A DNA stretch of 64,000 nucleotides from Oleispira sp036960605 (GCA_036960605.1 JBALXI010000013.1:31902-95901), one strand, 5' to 3'; shown: positions 26,768-35,926, counted from the first letter of the stretch. The notes: a model not told the origin generated them from the letters alone. Numbers and translations are program-made.

Positions 26768-27541
26768 TCAGCGAACATACTCGTTTAATACAACACCTTT
26801 AAATTTATCCTTTGGTATCATCTTCTCAGCCGAGTTCATTTCTTCCTGCCCGACTTTTCCATATGGAATAACAACGATCACCTGATCACATACTTCCAAT
26901 AGTATTCTAGTATCTGCTGATTTTAAAATAGGGGGAGCATCAATAAAGATATTTCTATCTTTATATCGGTTTTTCAAATCCATTAGCAATTTTTTAAAAC
27001 GAGGATGTGTAAAGTACTCTTCGGTTTCATCGGTAGTATTTCCTGAAGGAATACAGCGGTATCGTGCTATTCCAGAAGCATGAATAACATCATCAACTGT
27101 TATTGTTTCATCGACTATATAGTCCAATACACCTAATTGATTCTGCAATTCGAATACACTGCTAATATTTGGCTTATCTATATTACAATCGATAAGTAAT
27201 GATGTTTTAGTTGAGTCAAAGGAAGTAACAGCAGCAAGATTTCTTGCAAAATAGCTTGCTCCACTCGATGCTGAAAGTGATGTGACCATGACTACATTTT
27301 TTGACTCATCTGTCGAAAGCGCGGTTCTAATATCTCTAAACTTATGCAAAGCCTCAGCCTGGTCACTTCTTTGATACACAATTTTTTTCTTATCGAGCTC
27401 TTGAAAGGAGAATAACTTCCCTACATTCATTTTTAATATTTCACCAATAGAATTTGTTTCTTTATCAGTAGAAATATAATCGCCATAAAGAAGATCATCA
27501 TTAATAACAGTGCGTCTAATTGCTCTTTCTAACTTATCCAT
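26768..27541 (-). CDS. BY-kinase-like (CpsD/CapB) protein with degenerate Walker A
   Basis: 257 residues of the tyrosine autokinase superfamily that pairs with a Wzz protein. Walker A would be at about 88-97, TSLSASSGASYF; aligning it with the usual SxxxGxGKS puts Ala95 where the essential Lys should be. Walker A-prime LLIDCNIDKP (115-124) and Walker B IFIDAPP are preserved. There is no Tyr-rich C-terminal tail, only a lone Tyr two residues from the end. It may be an ATP-binding regulator instead of a working kinase. It is separated by a single base from the Wzz stop. Confidence 0.78.
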   Translation of the reverse strand: MDKLERAIRRTVINDDLLYGDYISTDKETNSIGEILKMNVGKLFSFQELDKKKIVYQRSDQAEALHKFRDIRTALSTDESKNVVMVTSLSASSGASYFARNLAAVTSFDSTKTSLLIDCNIDKPNISSVFELQNQLGVLDYIVDETITVDDVIHASGIARYRCIPSGNTTDETEEYFTHPRFKKLLMDLKNRYKDRNIFIDAPPILKSADTRILLEVCDQVIVVIPYGKVGQEEMNSAEKMIPKDKFKGVVLNEYVR

Positions 27542-27542
27542 A

Positions 27543-29063
27543 TCAATTACCCTGAACGACTAAACGCAACCAAGCGACATAAGCATATGCTACGATTACA
27601 CATAACAAGCAAAGTGATGCTAATGCCAACCAACTGGTATTTTTAACGCTATCGACTTTATTCACATACACGGAAACAGCACCCAATACAGGGACGCTAA
27701 CCGTATTTTGTAACATAGCTATTGATCTGATTTTTCCATCTAGCATTGACATAAGATAGGCGATAGCAAAGGGAGTCATAATTGCCAATAAAAATCCTGC
27801 TATAGTAATATGCATCAACCTCAGTCCTACAGACCTAACAGGAACAACCGCCATTTCTTGTATCTTTAGAGTAAGTCCTTGATTAGCAACATCTATATTC
27901 ATCGATACTCTTGCATTCTCTCGCTGTCGCAATAATTTCTGGTATATATCTCGGTTAACTTCGTAATCTCTTGTTAGCTGTGCAAGCTCGGCATCTGCTG
28001 AATTTATACTTCTTGCCCTTACTTTTTCATCTCCCAGTAAGTTGCGAGTTGCCTTTAGCCTTGTTTTTAGAGCCGCTAGCTGTGTTTCATACTGAGATGA
28101 CTGACTTCTAAGCTCTTGAAATAATGGATTTAGACTGCCTATTTGTTTTATTTTACTGCCATCATTATTTCTAACATTTTCCATTTTTATTCTTAGCGCG
28201 GCTATTTGGTCTTTCAGAATTATCACATCAGGATAACTGTCTAAATAGGTCATTCTTAAAGTATCTAACTGATTCTCAATCGTTGCTATTCGATTTTGAA
28301 GCTGCCCTTCTTCTGTCAAATATGCCGAGACTTCTGCCTCCCCAGACAATTGACTTTCTATATTTTTTAATTGGATATTAATTTCTGAAATTTCTAACTC
28401 AGTCTCTTCTATTGATCGCTGAAGCTCTAATATTCTCGCTACAACAGTATTAAGGCTATTAGGTGATGCACTAAGATGTTCAGACCTGAAGTTCTTTAAC
28501 GCCTCTTCTGATCCCCTTAGTTTTCCATGGTAGTTTGATGCTTGCGTAGCAATAAAATCATAGGCTGACTGGCTTTCTAGTCGCTTATTCAACGTACTTT
28601 CAGAAATAAATAAATCCGTGAAAAATGCAGCAACTCGTTGAGATTTTATGGGATCATTAGATTTATATTCTATTTTCACTAAACCTTTACCCACACTTAG
28701 AATTTTAGTCTTATAAAATGTGTCTTCCCAGAATTGGTCTTTTTCTTTTAACGAAAAACCACTGACGTCTTCACTCATATACTCCAATAATTTATCTTTT
28801 GTTTTTTGACCAGAAAGTAGTTGTTTTGCATTCTTGGCTAAATTTTTTACATCTGTCGCAACCGCTGTACCTTCCATTAATGGCTGTAATATATTTTGCT
28901 CATCCACAAAAACTGTTGAACTGGATGAATATACTCGCGGCCAGTACCAACCTGCGACTAGCGTACCTATGGATATGACTAAAAATAGTATTAGTGCAAA
29001 ATTTCTATTTCTCCACACCTCATTGACAGCACTTTTAATAAGATCAAATTGAGTAGCTTGCAT
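27543..29063 (-). CDS. Wzz-type chain-length determinant protein
   Basis: 506 residues: N-terminal membrane helix (about 20-40), a long periplasmic coiled-coil region (about 170-380) rich in Leu, Glu and Gln, and two hydrophobic segments (about 410-435 and 475-500). The middle carries the signature YLDSYPDVIILKDQIAALR. It sets chain length together with the kinase-like protein. The order export protein, Wzz, kinase is that of PEP-CTERM-type EPS clusters. It has SD-like AGGA about 10 bases before ATG 29063. Confidence 0.88.
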   Translation of the reverse strand: MQATQFDLIKSAVNEVWRNRNFALILFLVISIGTLVAGWYWPRVYSSSSTVFVDEQNILQPLMEGTAVATDVKNLAKNAKQLLSGQKTKDKLLEYMSEDVSGFSLKEKDQFWEDTFYKTKILSVGKGLVKIEYKSNDPIKSQRVAAFFTDLFISESTLNKRLESQSAYDFIATQASNYHGKLRGSEEALKNFRSEHLSASPNSLNTVVARILELQRSIEETELEISEINIQLKNIESQLSGEAEVSAYLTEEGQLQNRIATIENQLDTLRMTYLDSYPDVIILKDQIAALRIKMENVRNNDGSKIKQIGSLNPLFQELRSQSSQYETQLAALKTRLKATRNLLGDEKVRARSINSADAELAQLTRDYEVNRDIYQKLLRQRENARVSMNIDVANQGLTLKIQEMAVVPVRSVGLRLMHITIAGFLLAIMTPFAIAYLMSMLDGKIRSIAMLQNTVSVPVLGAVSVYVNKVDSVKNTSWLALASLCLLCVIVAYAYVAWLRLVVQGN

Positions 29064-29074
29064 TATTTATAATC

Positions 29075-29704
29075 CTAAAAAAAACGTTCTGGAACTGTAA
29101 CGATGTCATTCGGAATCAGCTTGTAGTTTGTTTCAAGCTCTCCAGAATTCAATATCTGCCCCAACAGAATGTCATATTGCTGAACCTTATTTTCTTTATT
29201 CGTACGGTATAAACTCGCGCGATCAGGAGCGGCAAATTCATTTACACCTCCCGCCTCCAATACAACATCTAGCACAGTCATCCCTTGTCGGTAAGGAACA
29301 GATATTGGTTTTTGAACAGCACCTGTTACTCTGATACGAGATATAAACTCGTGACTACTTAGCTGAGTCAATATCACGGTAACTTGTGGCTCTCTTATGT
29401 ATTTTGATAATTTGCTTTTAATCTCTTCTGCTACCTGCTCAGGCTTCTTCCCTCCGGCTATGACATCGCCAATTAAAGGAACAGATATTCTTCCATCGGG
29501 TCTAACAGGAACTGATACCGATAAATCTGCATTACGCCATACATTGACCTGCAATGTATCTTCTACACCAATATAATATTGAGGAATTGTTGCGTAAGTA
29601 CGATCTGCATCAAGCAATAAATTTAATTTCTCTGGCATAACATTATTAGCACAGCCAGACATAAATATAATACTGAGTAGTAAAAGTCGAAAAATATTTA
29701 ACAT
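29075..29704 (-). CDS. Wza-type polysaccharide export lipoprotein
   Basis: 209 residues from ATG 29704, chosen because it opens a clean lipoprotein signal (MLNIFRLLLLSIIFMSGC, lipid on Cys18). A longer frame to 29746 is possible but puts 14 residues in front of the signal. Contains the Poly_export domain with YIGVEDTLQVNVWRNADLSVSVPVRPDGRIS-like order and a SLBB-type end (VTGAVQKPISVPYRQGMTVLDVVLEAGG). It forms the outer-membrane channel for the polymer. Shorter than E. coli Wza, which has a C-terminal amphipathic helix that is not seen here. Confidence 0.88.
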   Translation of the reverse strand: MLNIFRLLLLSIIFMSGCANNVMPEKLNLLLDADRTYATIPQYYIGVEDTLQVNVWRNADLSVSVPVRPDGRISVPLIGDVIAGGKKPEQVAEEIKSKLSKYIREPQVTVILTQLSSHEFISRIRVTGAVQKPISVPYRQGMTVLDVVLEAGGVNEFAAPDRASLYRTNKENKVQQYDILLGQILNSGELETNYKLIPNDIVTVPERFF

Positions 29705-29789
29705 ATGTACACCACGGGTCACTTCCTGTATCAACTTGGAAACCATAAAGATGATTTCACGCTTTAAATCAATATCTAAACTTACAATA

Positions 29790-30524
29790 TCAATTTTTTC
29801 CCTTTACCTTGTACCACACCAAGCCTATCCACTCGTGTAATGCTGCCTTAGAGTGCCAATGCGCTTCATAGCTTGGAATTAAACTCCAATCAATCTCAAT
29901 CTTTGTTACCACTGGGCAGGTTATGATTGATAATTTATCAGCAACGCTTTTTGCTCTCGGCATATGCCAATATGACGTAACTAAAAAATAGGGCTTATCT
30001 TTAGATATCATAGGCATTAGCGTTTCTAAATTTTCAAATGTGTTCTTTGATTTTTTTCCAATTAGCACATTACTGATATCTAACTTACTTTGAATATATT
30101 TTTTTAACAGTTCGGCCTCAGAGTACTGCCCCCTACCTAATCCACCTGGCAAGATAACCTGGGTATTATGTTTAACTCTTAATATTTCAAGCGCCCTATC
30201 AGCACGCGTTATCGACCAATCCGAAAGTTGACCGCCATCAATGGTCGGACGCCAGCTTAAGCCACCCGGCATAAGAATTAGACTATTCACATCTTTTCTC
30301 ACACACACATCCGCTCGATTATTGATTAGCCCTAAACTACCGAGGAACAAACTGGATCCCAAAGGAGTAATCGATAACGACCAAAAAGCTACCGTAAGCA
30401 ATGACATCACAATTGCTTTATAGTTAAAAAATATCAGGGCTGTACATAACAACAATATGGATATCACTAACCAAAAAATGGGCAGCTGTAATATCTCTTT
30501 AATTACATATATAAAGTTCGCCAA
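29790..30524 (-). CDS. YdcF/SanA-like DUF218 membrane protein
   Basis: About 244 residues with two hydrophobic segments near the N-terminus (about 15-60) and a DUF218 domain: LILMPGGLSWRP, TRADRALEILR, ILPGGLGRG, SEAELLKKY, ENLETL, and SYWHMPRA with the conserved His. DUF218 proteins act in envelope and wall or polysaccharide matters (ElyC, SanA), with unknown chemistry. I choose the TTG at 30524, which follows an AAGGA ribosome site and the stop of the sugar transferase gene; an upstream frame to 30563 would overlap that gene by 26 bases. Co-transcribed with the transferase. Confidence 0.75.
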   Translation of the reverse strand: MANFIYVIKEILQLPIFWLVISILLLCTALIFFNYKAIVMSLLTVAFWSLSITPLGSSLFLGSLGLINNRADVCVRKDVNSLILMPGGLSWRPTIDGGQLSDWSITRADRALEILRVKHNTQVILPGGLGRGQYSEAELLKKYIQSKLDISNVLIGKKSKNTFENLETLMPMISKDKPYFLVTSYWHMPRAKSVADKLSIITCPVVTKIEIDWSLIPSYEAHWHSKAALHEWIGLVWYKVKGKN

Positions 30525-30537
30525 AACAGTGTCCTTA

Positions 30538-31965
30538 TTACCTTGCACCCTTACCAAGAACAACGATCTCTACTGTCTGTATTAAAATGAAGAAATCCAT
30601 AACAACATTATAATTTTTCACATAATAGAGGTCATACTGTAATTTTTCATATGCGTCTTTTTCAGTAGCACCATAGGGATATTTCAACTGTGCCCAGCCG
30701 GCAAGTCCAGGTTTCACACTGTGTCTTTGTTTGTAGTATGGAATTTTACCGGCTAAGTCTTCAACAAACTCTGGGCGTTCTGGACGTGGCCCAACTAAGC
30801 GCATATCACCTTTAAAGATATTAATTATCTGCGGAAGTTCATCAATTCTTACTTTACGTATAAACTTCCCAATCAAGGTTATTCTATCGTCATTCTTTTT
30901 TGCCCACACAGCCTTGCCATCTTTTTCTGCATCGATTTTCATACTGCGAAACTTCATTAATTCGAATGTTTTCCCATCCAACCCTACTCGTGTTTGCTTA
31001 TAAAATACGGGGTGCCTAAAACCTGATTCCGCGGCTATGATAAAAGCAGTCACTACTAATAAAGGCAGTGTTAATATGAGTATGGTTAAACTGCTAATCA
31101 CATCAAAAAATCGAGCAAGAAGCATTTTAATACCTGTCCGAGTAAATCCCGGGGTAAATATCAACCACGAAGGACTCAGCATTTCCAGATTAATCTTGCC
31201 CTGTTCTCGTTCTAAGAATGTCGGAGGGTGTATGACATTAACGCCGGCCATCCTACAAGCAATCAAACCTTCTGTAGGAAATTGCTTTCTGCGATCTTCT
31301 AAAGCTAATACGACTTCATCCACGTTATTCTCCTTAACGTAGGACGATAGTGCCAAACCTTCTAAATGAACCAGCTTTTCTTCTGGCACAGCGATCTCTT
31401 CACCGTCAATCGGAATGTAACCAAGCACTTTATAGCTTACTCCGTCTTTTACTCCTCCCTTTTCATTAATGAGAGTCTCTGCTTTTTTACCTGCGCCATA
31501 AATTAGTATGTTTCTTTTTAAATAATCGCTATCAATCGTATGAAAAAATATCTCTCTTACTAGGACGACTAATATAAATGAAGTCATTATCGAAATTGCT
31601 GTAATTCCCCGCCCCATATAGATAGCCGGAATAACATAAATAAATACGATAAGAGCAAGTGCACCCAAAGTAATTGCAACCAAGCTGCGTAAAATATTAC
31701 CTGGTAAATAATTATCAGCTATGTGTTGCTGGCTCTGGTAATGACCCAAGGCCAGCATGGATATCATCATGACTACTGAATAGATAACAGAGAATAGCTC
31801 GACATTTCCTAGGCTAGGAAATAGGTGGGGTTCAATAATGGCATCAAGACCAAAGCGTAAATAAATAGCTATCCTCACAGACGCATAAAATGCCATTGAC
31901 TCAGCAACAGCCAATAATACAAAAGGCATTCTTAAATAAAAATTAAATACTTTGATTGTTATCAA
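30538..31965 (-). CDS. Polyprenyl-phosphate sugar-1-phosphate transferase (EPS priming enzyme)
   Basis: 475 residues with an N-terminal set of about four membrane helices, a CoA-binding-like Rossmann region (ILIYGAGKKAETL), another membrane helix (about 285-305), and a C-terminal catalytic domain: FYKQTRVGLDGKTFELMKFRSMK, RKVRIDELPQIINIFKGDMRLVGPRPERPEF and KPGLAGWAQL. It transfers a sugar phosphate to undecaprenyl phosphate as first step. The N-terminus (VFNFYLRM ... AIYLRFG) matches the EpsB-type of exosortase loci. The start is a TTG at 31965 with AAGG a few bases upstream. It heads the minus-strand EPS transcript. Confidence 0.9.
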   Translation of the reverse strand: MITIKVFNFYLRMPFVLLAVAESMAFYASVRIAIYLRFGLDAIIEPHLFPSLGNVELFSVIYSVVMMISMLALGHYQSQQHIADNYLPGNILRSLVAITLGALALIVFIYVIPAIYMGRGITAISIMTSFILVVLVREIFFHTIDSDYLKRNILIYGAGKKAETLINEKGGVKDGVSYKVLGYIPIDGEEIAVPEEKLVHLEGLALSSYVKENNVDEVVLALEDRRKQFPTEGLIACRMAGVNVIHPPTFLEREQGKINLEMLSPSWLIFTPGFTRTGIKMLLARFFDVISSLTILILTLPLLVVTAFIIAAESGFRHPVFYKQTRVGLDGKTFELMKFRSMKIDAEKDGKAVWAKKNDDRITLIGKFIRKVRIDELPQIINIFKGDMRLVGPRPERPEFVEDLAGKIPYYKQRHSVKPGLAGWAQLKYPYGATEKDAYEKLQYDLYYVKNYNVVMDFFILIQTVEIVVLGKGAR

Positions 31966-32427
31966 TTTTTTACCTTAACAAAATTAAGATTTACTCTTAA
32001 TTTATTCCCTGTTTATTTTAGTACCATCATCCCAGTACTTAATTATTAGCTAGATTTTTTCCGTTAAAATCTCACTTCAAATATATTGAAAATTATTCAA
32101 AATATATTTATCACTAACTTTAACACTATCTTTTCTATTCAAATTTATTAGTTAACATTGTTTTACAAAGCCAACTAATAAATTATTAAATTCAGATTTA
32201 CTATTAACTTACACCAGATTTAATTAAAACCACCAATCTCTAGCACTAAACCACTAGGTAAGATTGTTTTTCAATCGGCTCTCTTAATATCTTCTTAGTC
32301 TTGGGCGCATCTTAACGTTTTAAATCTTATTATCAATGATAATTTTTTTTTGTTAGTATGCGCTGAAATTATTTTTGAGATTTATTTCACTATAAATCTA
32401 ACCAACTATTTTTCACTTTAAATTAAT
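31966..32427. promoter_or_regulatory. Divergent regulatory region between the two EPS transcripts
   Basis: About 460 A+T-rich bases separate the outward-facing transferase (minus) and sugar dehydrogenase (plus) genes, so at least two promoters must lie here. I see no JUMPstart-like motif, no clear sigma-54 element and no convincing -35/-10 pair; a run of nine T lies at about 32343-32351. No open frame of interest. Confidence 0.5.
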
Positions 32428-33723
32428 ATGGATATTAATATGCACAGCCGTAAAATTTCAGTCATCGGCCTAGGCTATGTAGGCCTGCCCGTTGCTGCAG
32501 CCTTCGCAAAAGATCGAACAGTTATCGGTTTTGATATCAATCGAAGAAGAATTGATGAGTTGAGAGATGGGATTGATAGAACCCTTGAAGTTAATGCAGA
32601 AGAACTAGAAAAGTGTTTAATTAAATTTACTAATAATAAAATCGACCTAGAAAAAGCTGATTTTCATATCGTTGCGGTGCCAACGCCAATCAATGATGCT
32701 AATCAACCAGACCTTACTCCTCTTATTTCTGCATCAGAGACAGTCGGTAGCATTTTAAAAACTGGAGACATTGTTGTTTACGAATCTACTGTATATCCAG
32801 GTGCTACTGAAGAAGACTGTGTTCCCGTTCTTGAGTCTGCCAGCGGCCTTGTTTGCGGAAAAGATTTCTTTGTTGGTTACTCTCCTGAACGAATTAATCC
32901 CGGTGATAAAGTCCATACATTCTCAACAATTACTAAGGTTGTTTCTGGTCAGACACCTGAAGTACTAGATATTGTTGCCAATGTTTATAGCAGTGTTGTT
33001 ACTGCGGGTGTTCATAAAGCTCCTACGATTAAAGTCGCAGAAGCCGCTAAAGTTATTGAAAATACTCAACGTGATTTAAATATCGCACTGATGAATGAGC
33101 TCTCTATTATTTTTGAGAGAATGGGTATTGATACTGTTGATGTCCTTGAAGCAGCAGGAACAAAATGGAACTTTCTCCCATTCCGTCCTGGGTTAGTCGG
33201 TGGCCACTGTATTGGCGTAGATCCATATTACTTAACGCATAAAGCTCAAAAACTAGGTTACCACCCTGAAGTAATATCCGCAGGACGCAGAATTAACGAT
33301 TCAATGCCTGAGCATGTTGTTGAGCAAACTGTTAAAAGAATGATTCAATCAGACTGTAATGTGAAAGGCGCTAGGGTTGCCATTCTTGGCTTAACTTTTA
33401 AAGAAGACTGCCCTGATCTAAGAAACTCTAAAGTTGGCGATGTTGTTAAAGATTTTCAATCGTATGGTGTTGACCTACTGGTTCATGATTCGATGGCCGA
33501 TAGCGATGAGGCTCAACGTCATTACAATACCCGCCTTTGCGACTGGTCAGAACTTACCAATCTAGATGCCATTGTTTTATGCGTTTCACATAAAGAGTAT
33601 AAAACGGTAACACCCGAGCAATATAAATCGATGCTTAATACGAGCGGGGTATTTATGGACGTAAAATCTACGGTTGATCGTGATCTATTTTTAGAAAATA
33701 ACATAAACCTTTGGCGCCTATAA
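32428..33723 (+). CDS. tviB: UDP-N-acetylhexosamine 6-dehydrogenase (TviB/WbpO type)
   Basis: 431-residue NAD-dependent nucleotide sugar dehydrogenase that oxidises C6 of a UDP-HexNAc to the uronic acid. N-terminal Rossmann motif VIGLGYVGLPVAAAF (12-26), the catalytic cysteine in GGHCIGVDPYYLTHKAQKLGYHP (Cys261), and the LGLTFKEDCPDLRNSKV region of the C-terminal domain. The HPEVI and PYYLTHKA variants are those of UDP-GlcNAc/GalNAc dehydrogenases and not of UDP-glucose dehydrogenase. The next gene is an epimerase, as in Vi-antigen and WbpO/WbpP systems. The symbol indicates homology; an ATG at 32440 is an alternative start. Confidence 0.88.
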   Translation: MDINMHSRKISVIGLGYVGLPVAAAFAKDRTVIGFDINRRRIDELRDGIDRTLEVNAEELEKCLIKFTNNKIDLEKADFHIVAVPTPINDANQPDLTPLISASETVGSILKTGDIVVYESTVYPGATEEDCVPVLESASGLVCGKDFFVGYSPERINPGDKVHTFSTITKVVSGQTPEVLDIVANVYSSVVTAGVHKAPTIKVAEAAKVIENTQRDLNIALMNELSIIFERMGIDTVDVLEAAGTKWNFLPFRPGLVGGHCIGVDPYYLTHKAQKLGYHPEVISAGRRINDSMPEHVVEQTVKRMIQSDCNVKGARVAILGLTFKEDCPDLRNSKVGDVVKDFQSYGVDLLVHDSMADSDEAQRHYNTRLCDWSELTNLDAIVLCVSHKEYKTVTPEQYKSMLNTSGVFMDVKSTVDRDLFLENNINLWRL

Positions 33724-33755
33724 TTACTACTAATTTAAGATGAGTATGAGCTACC

Positions 33756-34781
33756 GTGAAAAACTTTGACATTATTAAGCAAGAGCTACTCGATTCACCC
33801 AAGCAGTGGTTAATTACTGGTGTTGCTGGCTTTATTGGATCTAATTTATTAGAAACACTTTTGAAATTAAACCAAACGGTTGTCGGCTTAGATAACTTCG
33901 CAACCGGCTACCAGCGGAACCTTGATGAAGTAGAGGGCCTAGTTTCAAAAGAACAATGGTCGAAATTCACCCTGCAAACGGGTGATATCCGCAATATTGA
34001 TGATTGTAAAAAAGCAGCGTTAGGGGCTGATTACATTTTACATCAAGCAGCTCTTGGGTCGGTACCTCGATCGATCAATGATCCCGCCACTACCAATGAC
34101 GTAAATATTTCTGGCCACTTGAATATGCTGATTACGGCTAGAGATGAAAAAGTCTCTGGTTTTGTCTATGCCGCATCGAGTTCGACTTATGGAGATCATC
34201 CTGCTTTACCTAAGCAAGAAGAAAATATTGGTAATCCGTTATCACCCTATGCTGTTACTAAGTATGTAAATGAGCTTTATGCCAATGTCTTTAATCGTAC
34301 CTATGGCCTAAAAAGCACAGGTTTACGCTATTTTAATGTCTTTGGTCCTCGCCAAGATCCTGATGGTGCTTACGCGGCTGTAATTCCTAAATGGACAGCT
34401 TCGATTCTTAAAAATGAAACACTTTTCATTAATGGTGATGGTGAGACGAGTCGTGATTTCTGCTTTGTTGACAATGCAGTTCAGGCCAATATTCTAGCAG
34501 CAACTAATAATACGTCTGATGATAGTGAAGTATTTAACGTTGCATGTAATGCACGTACTTCTTTGAACGAATTAAAAGACATAATTTTTTCATCTTTAAT
34601 AAAGTTCAATCCAACGATTCCAGCCATTGAGACTGAGTATCGTGAATTTAGAGCCGGTGATGTACGCCACTCTCAAGCTGACATATCAAAAGCAGCTGAA
34701 CTTATTGGTTACAATCCTAGCCATAACATACAAGAAGGTATCGCAGTCGCAATGCCTTGGTATTTAGCTAAGTTCGTATAA
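33756..34781 (+). CDS. tviC: UDP-N-acetylglucosamine(-uronate) C4-epimerase (TviC/WbpP type)
   Basis: 341-residue short-chain epimerase. Motifs: GVAGFIGSNLLE (NAD-binding), the active-site pair SSSTYGD and SPYAVTKY (Tyr-x3-Lys), and GLRYFNVFGPRQDPDGAYAAVIPKW. It interconverts GlcNAc and GalNAc forms (or their uronates), working with the dehydrogenase upstream to provide N-acetylgalactosaminuronic acid for the polymer. Translation starts with a GTG at 33756, with TGAG upstream; the nearby ATGs are out of frame. It sits 32 bases after the dehydrogenase stop. Confidence 0.87.
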   Translation: MKNFDIIKQELLDSPKQWLITGVAGFIGSNLLETLLKLNQTVVGLDNFATGYQRNLDEVEGLVSKEQWSKFTLQTGDIRNIDDCKKAALGADYILHQAALGSVPRSINDPATTNDVNISGHLNMLITARDEKVSGFVYAASSSTYGDHPALPKQEENIGNPLSPYAVTKYVNELYANVFNRTYGLKSTGLRYFNVFGPRQDPDGAYAAVIPKWTASILKNETLFINGDGETSRDFCFVDNAVQANILAATNNTSDDSEVFNVACNARTSLNELKDIIFSSLIKFNPTIPAIETEYREFRAGDVRHSQADISKAAELIGYNPSHNIQEGIAVAMPWYLAKFV

Positions 34782-34807
34782 AAAGCCTAATAATCACAAG
34801 GAAGTAT

Positions 34808-34834
34808 TTGATGGGTTTCGTTGAAACCCATCAA
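34808..34834. terminator. Perfect 12-bp stem-loop before the acyltransferase gene
   Basis: The arms TTGATGGGTTTC and GAAACCCATCAA are fully complementary around a 3-base loop (GTT). It lies 27 bases after the epimerase stop and only 9 bases before the ATG of the acyltransferase gene. No T-run follows, so it may be a weak terminator, an attenuator or a brake on translation of the gene behind it. Confidence 0.5.
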
Positions 34835-34843
34835 TAATCTGTT

Positions 34844-35926
34844 ATGAATAATCAAACCAGTGAATTAATTCGAGCACTCCGCCTTCTGCTTATTATGGGC
34901 TTAGTACTTGTACATTTTGGCAGCTTTCCAGATTCATCATTAGATCCATTTCAAGGCGTGGTAAATCCTGAACATTTTATTTCAGCATCGATAAATAGTT
35001 TTTTTCTCTATTTTTTCTTAAGTGCAGTACCAGTCTTAAGTATAATCTCTGGTTATTTATATAGCCAAAAAGGTAAACCAAATTACGCTCAAGCGCTTAA
35101 AAAACGAGTTTTAACCGTAGTATTACCTTCTATAACATGGACATCTATCTGGCTAGCCTTTGCTTTCATACTGTATTCAATTGGAAAAAGTAGTAATCAA
35201 TTTACCTATTACGATGCAGGATTTAGTGATTTTTCGATGCTGCATTTATTCAACGGCATAATTGGAGTTACCGACTCTCCTTTCGCATTACAGTTTTGGT
35301 TTATTCATGATTTAGTTCTATCATTATTATTAACGCCCATTCTTTATCCCATTATTAAGCGCGCGCCCTTTCTTTTAGCTGGCTTATTCATCTTATGGGC
35401 CGCGGAATGGGAAGTGCCTGTATTTTTTAATCTAAAAGTACTTACTTTTTTCTCTGTAGGTCTCTACCTTGGGCAGCGTAGCTGGCAACCCCGCGAGCTT
35501 AGTTTTCTTAACAATATTTCTATCGTAACGTTTATTGCCCTAATTTTAGGCCGTATATACACACCTTATTTTAATAATGGTGATATGCCATACGAAACAG
35601 TTTATGAGCTGATTTTACGTTCAATAGGTACCTTTGCTGTTTTCAGCCTAGCGCTGCAGTTACGCAAACATGTACCGGTAGTATTTAACTGGTTGTCAAA
35701 TAACTCGGGTTACGCTTTCTTTATTTTTGCAGCTCACTTCCCTCTTATTATCTTATTCAAACAAGTTTTGTCGATGACTCATATGTTTAATGGCGCCGCT
35801 GGCCAAGTTACGCTATGGGTATTAGCGCCAACAATTACTGTTGGCTTTATTATCATCGCAGCAAAACTTCTCAATAAAATATTTCCAAGCTTGTACAAAT
35901 TTCTTAATGGCCAGAGATCAATATAA
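34844..35926 (+). CDS. Acyltransferase 3 family membrane protein
   Basis: 360 residues and about ten membrane segments in the acyltransferase-3 pattern: ELIRALRLLLIMGLVLVHFG (the conserved His), SAVPVLSIISGYLY, a loop QFWFIHDLVLSLLLTPIL with the second conserved His, and the closing AHFPLIILFK. Second acyltransferase of the locus, so the polymer or its precursor is probably O-acetylated at more than one site or by exchangeable enzymes. Its stop TAA overlaps the ATG of the next gene (TAATG). Confidence 0.83.
   Translation: MNNQTSELIRALRLLLIMGLVLVHFGSFPDSSLDPFQGVVNPEHFISASINSFFLYFFLSAVPVLSIISGYLYSQKGKPNYAQALKKRVLTVVLPSITWTSIWLAFAFILYSIGKSSNQFTYYDAGFSDFSMLHLFNGIIGVTDSPFALQFWFIHDLVLSLLLTPILYPIIKRAPFLLAGLFILWAAEWEVPVFFNLKVLTFFSVGLYLGQRSWQPRELSFLNNISIVTFIALILGRIYTPYFNNGDMPYETVYELILRSIGTFAVFSLALQLRKHVPVVFNWLSNNSGYAFFIFAAHFPLIILFKQVLSMTHMFNGAAGQVTLWVLAPTITVGFIIIAAKLLNKIFPSLYKFLNGQRSI

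Noticed and set aside
32340..32400. T-run and TATAAA as promoter of the tviB-like gene
   Set aside because: No -35 element lies at acceptable distance from the TATAAA at 32391, so a promoter call is not supported.
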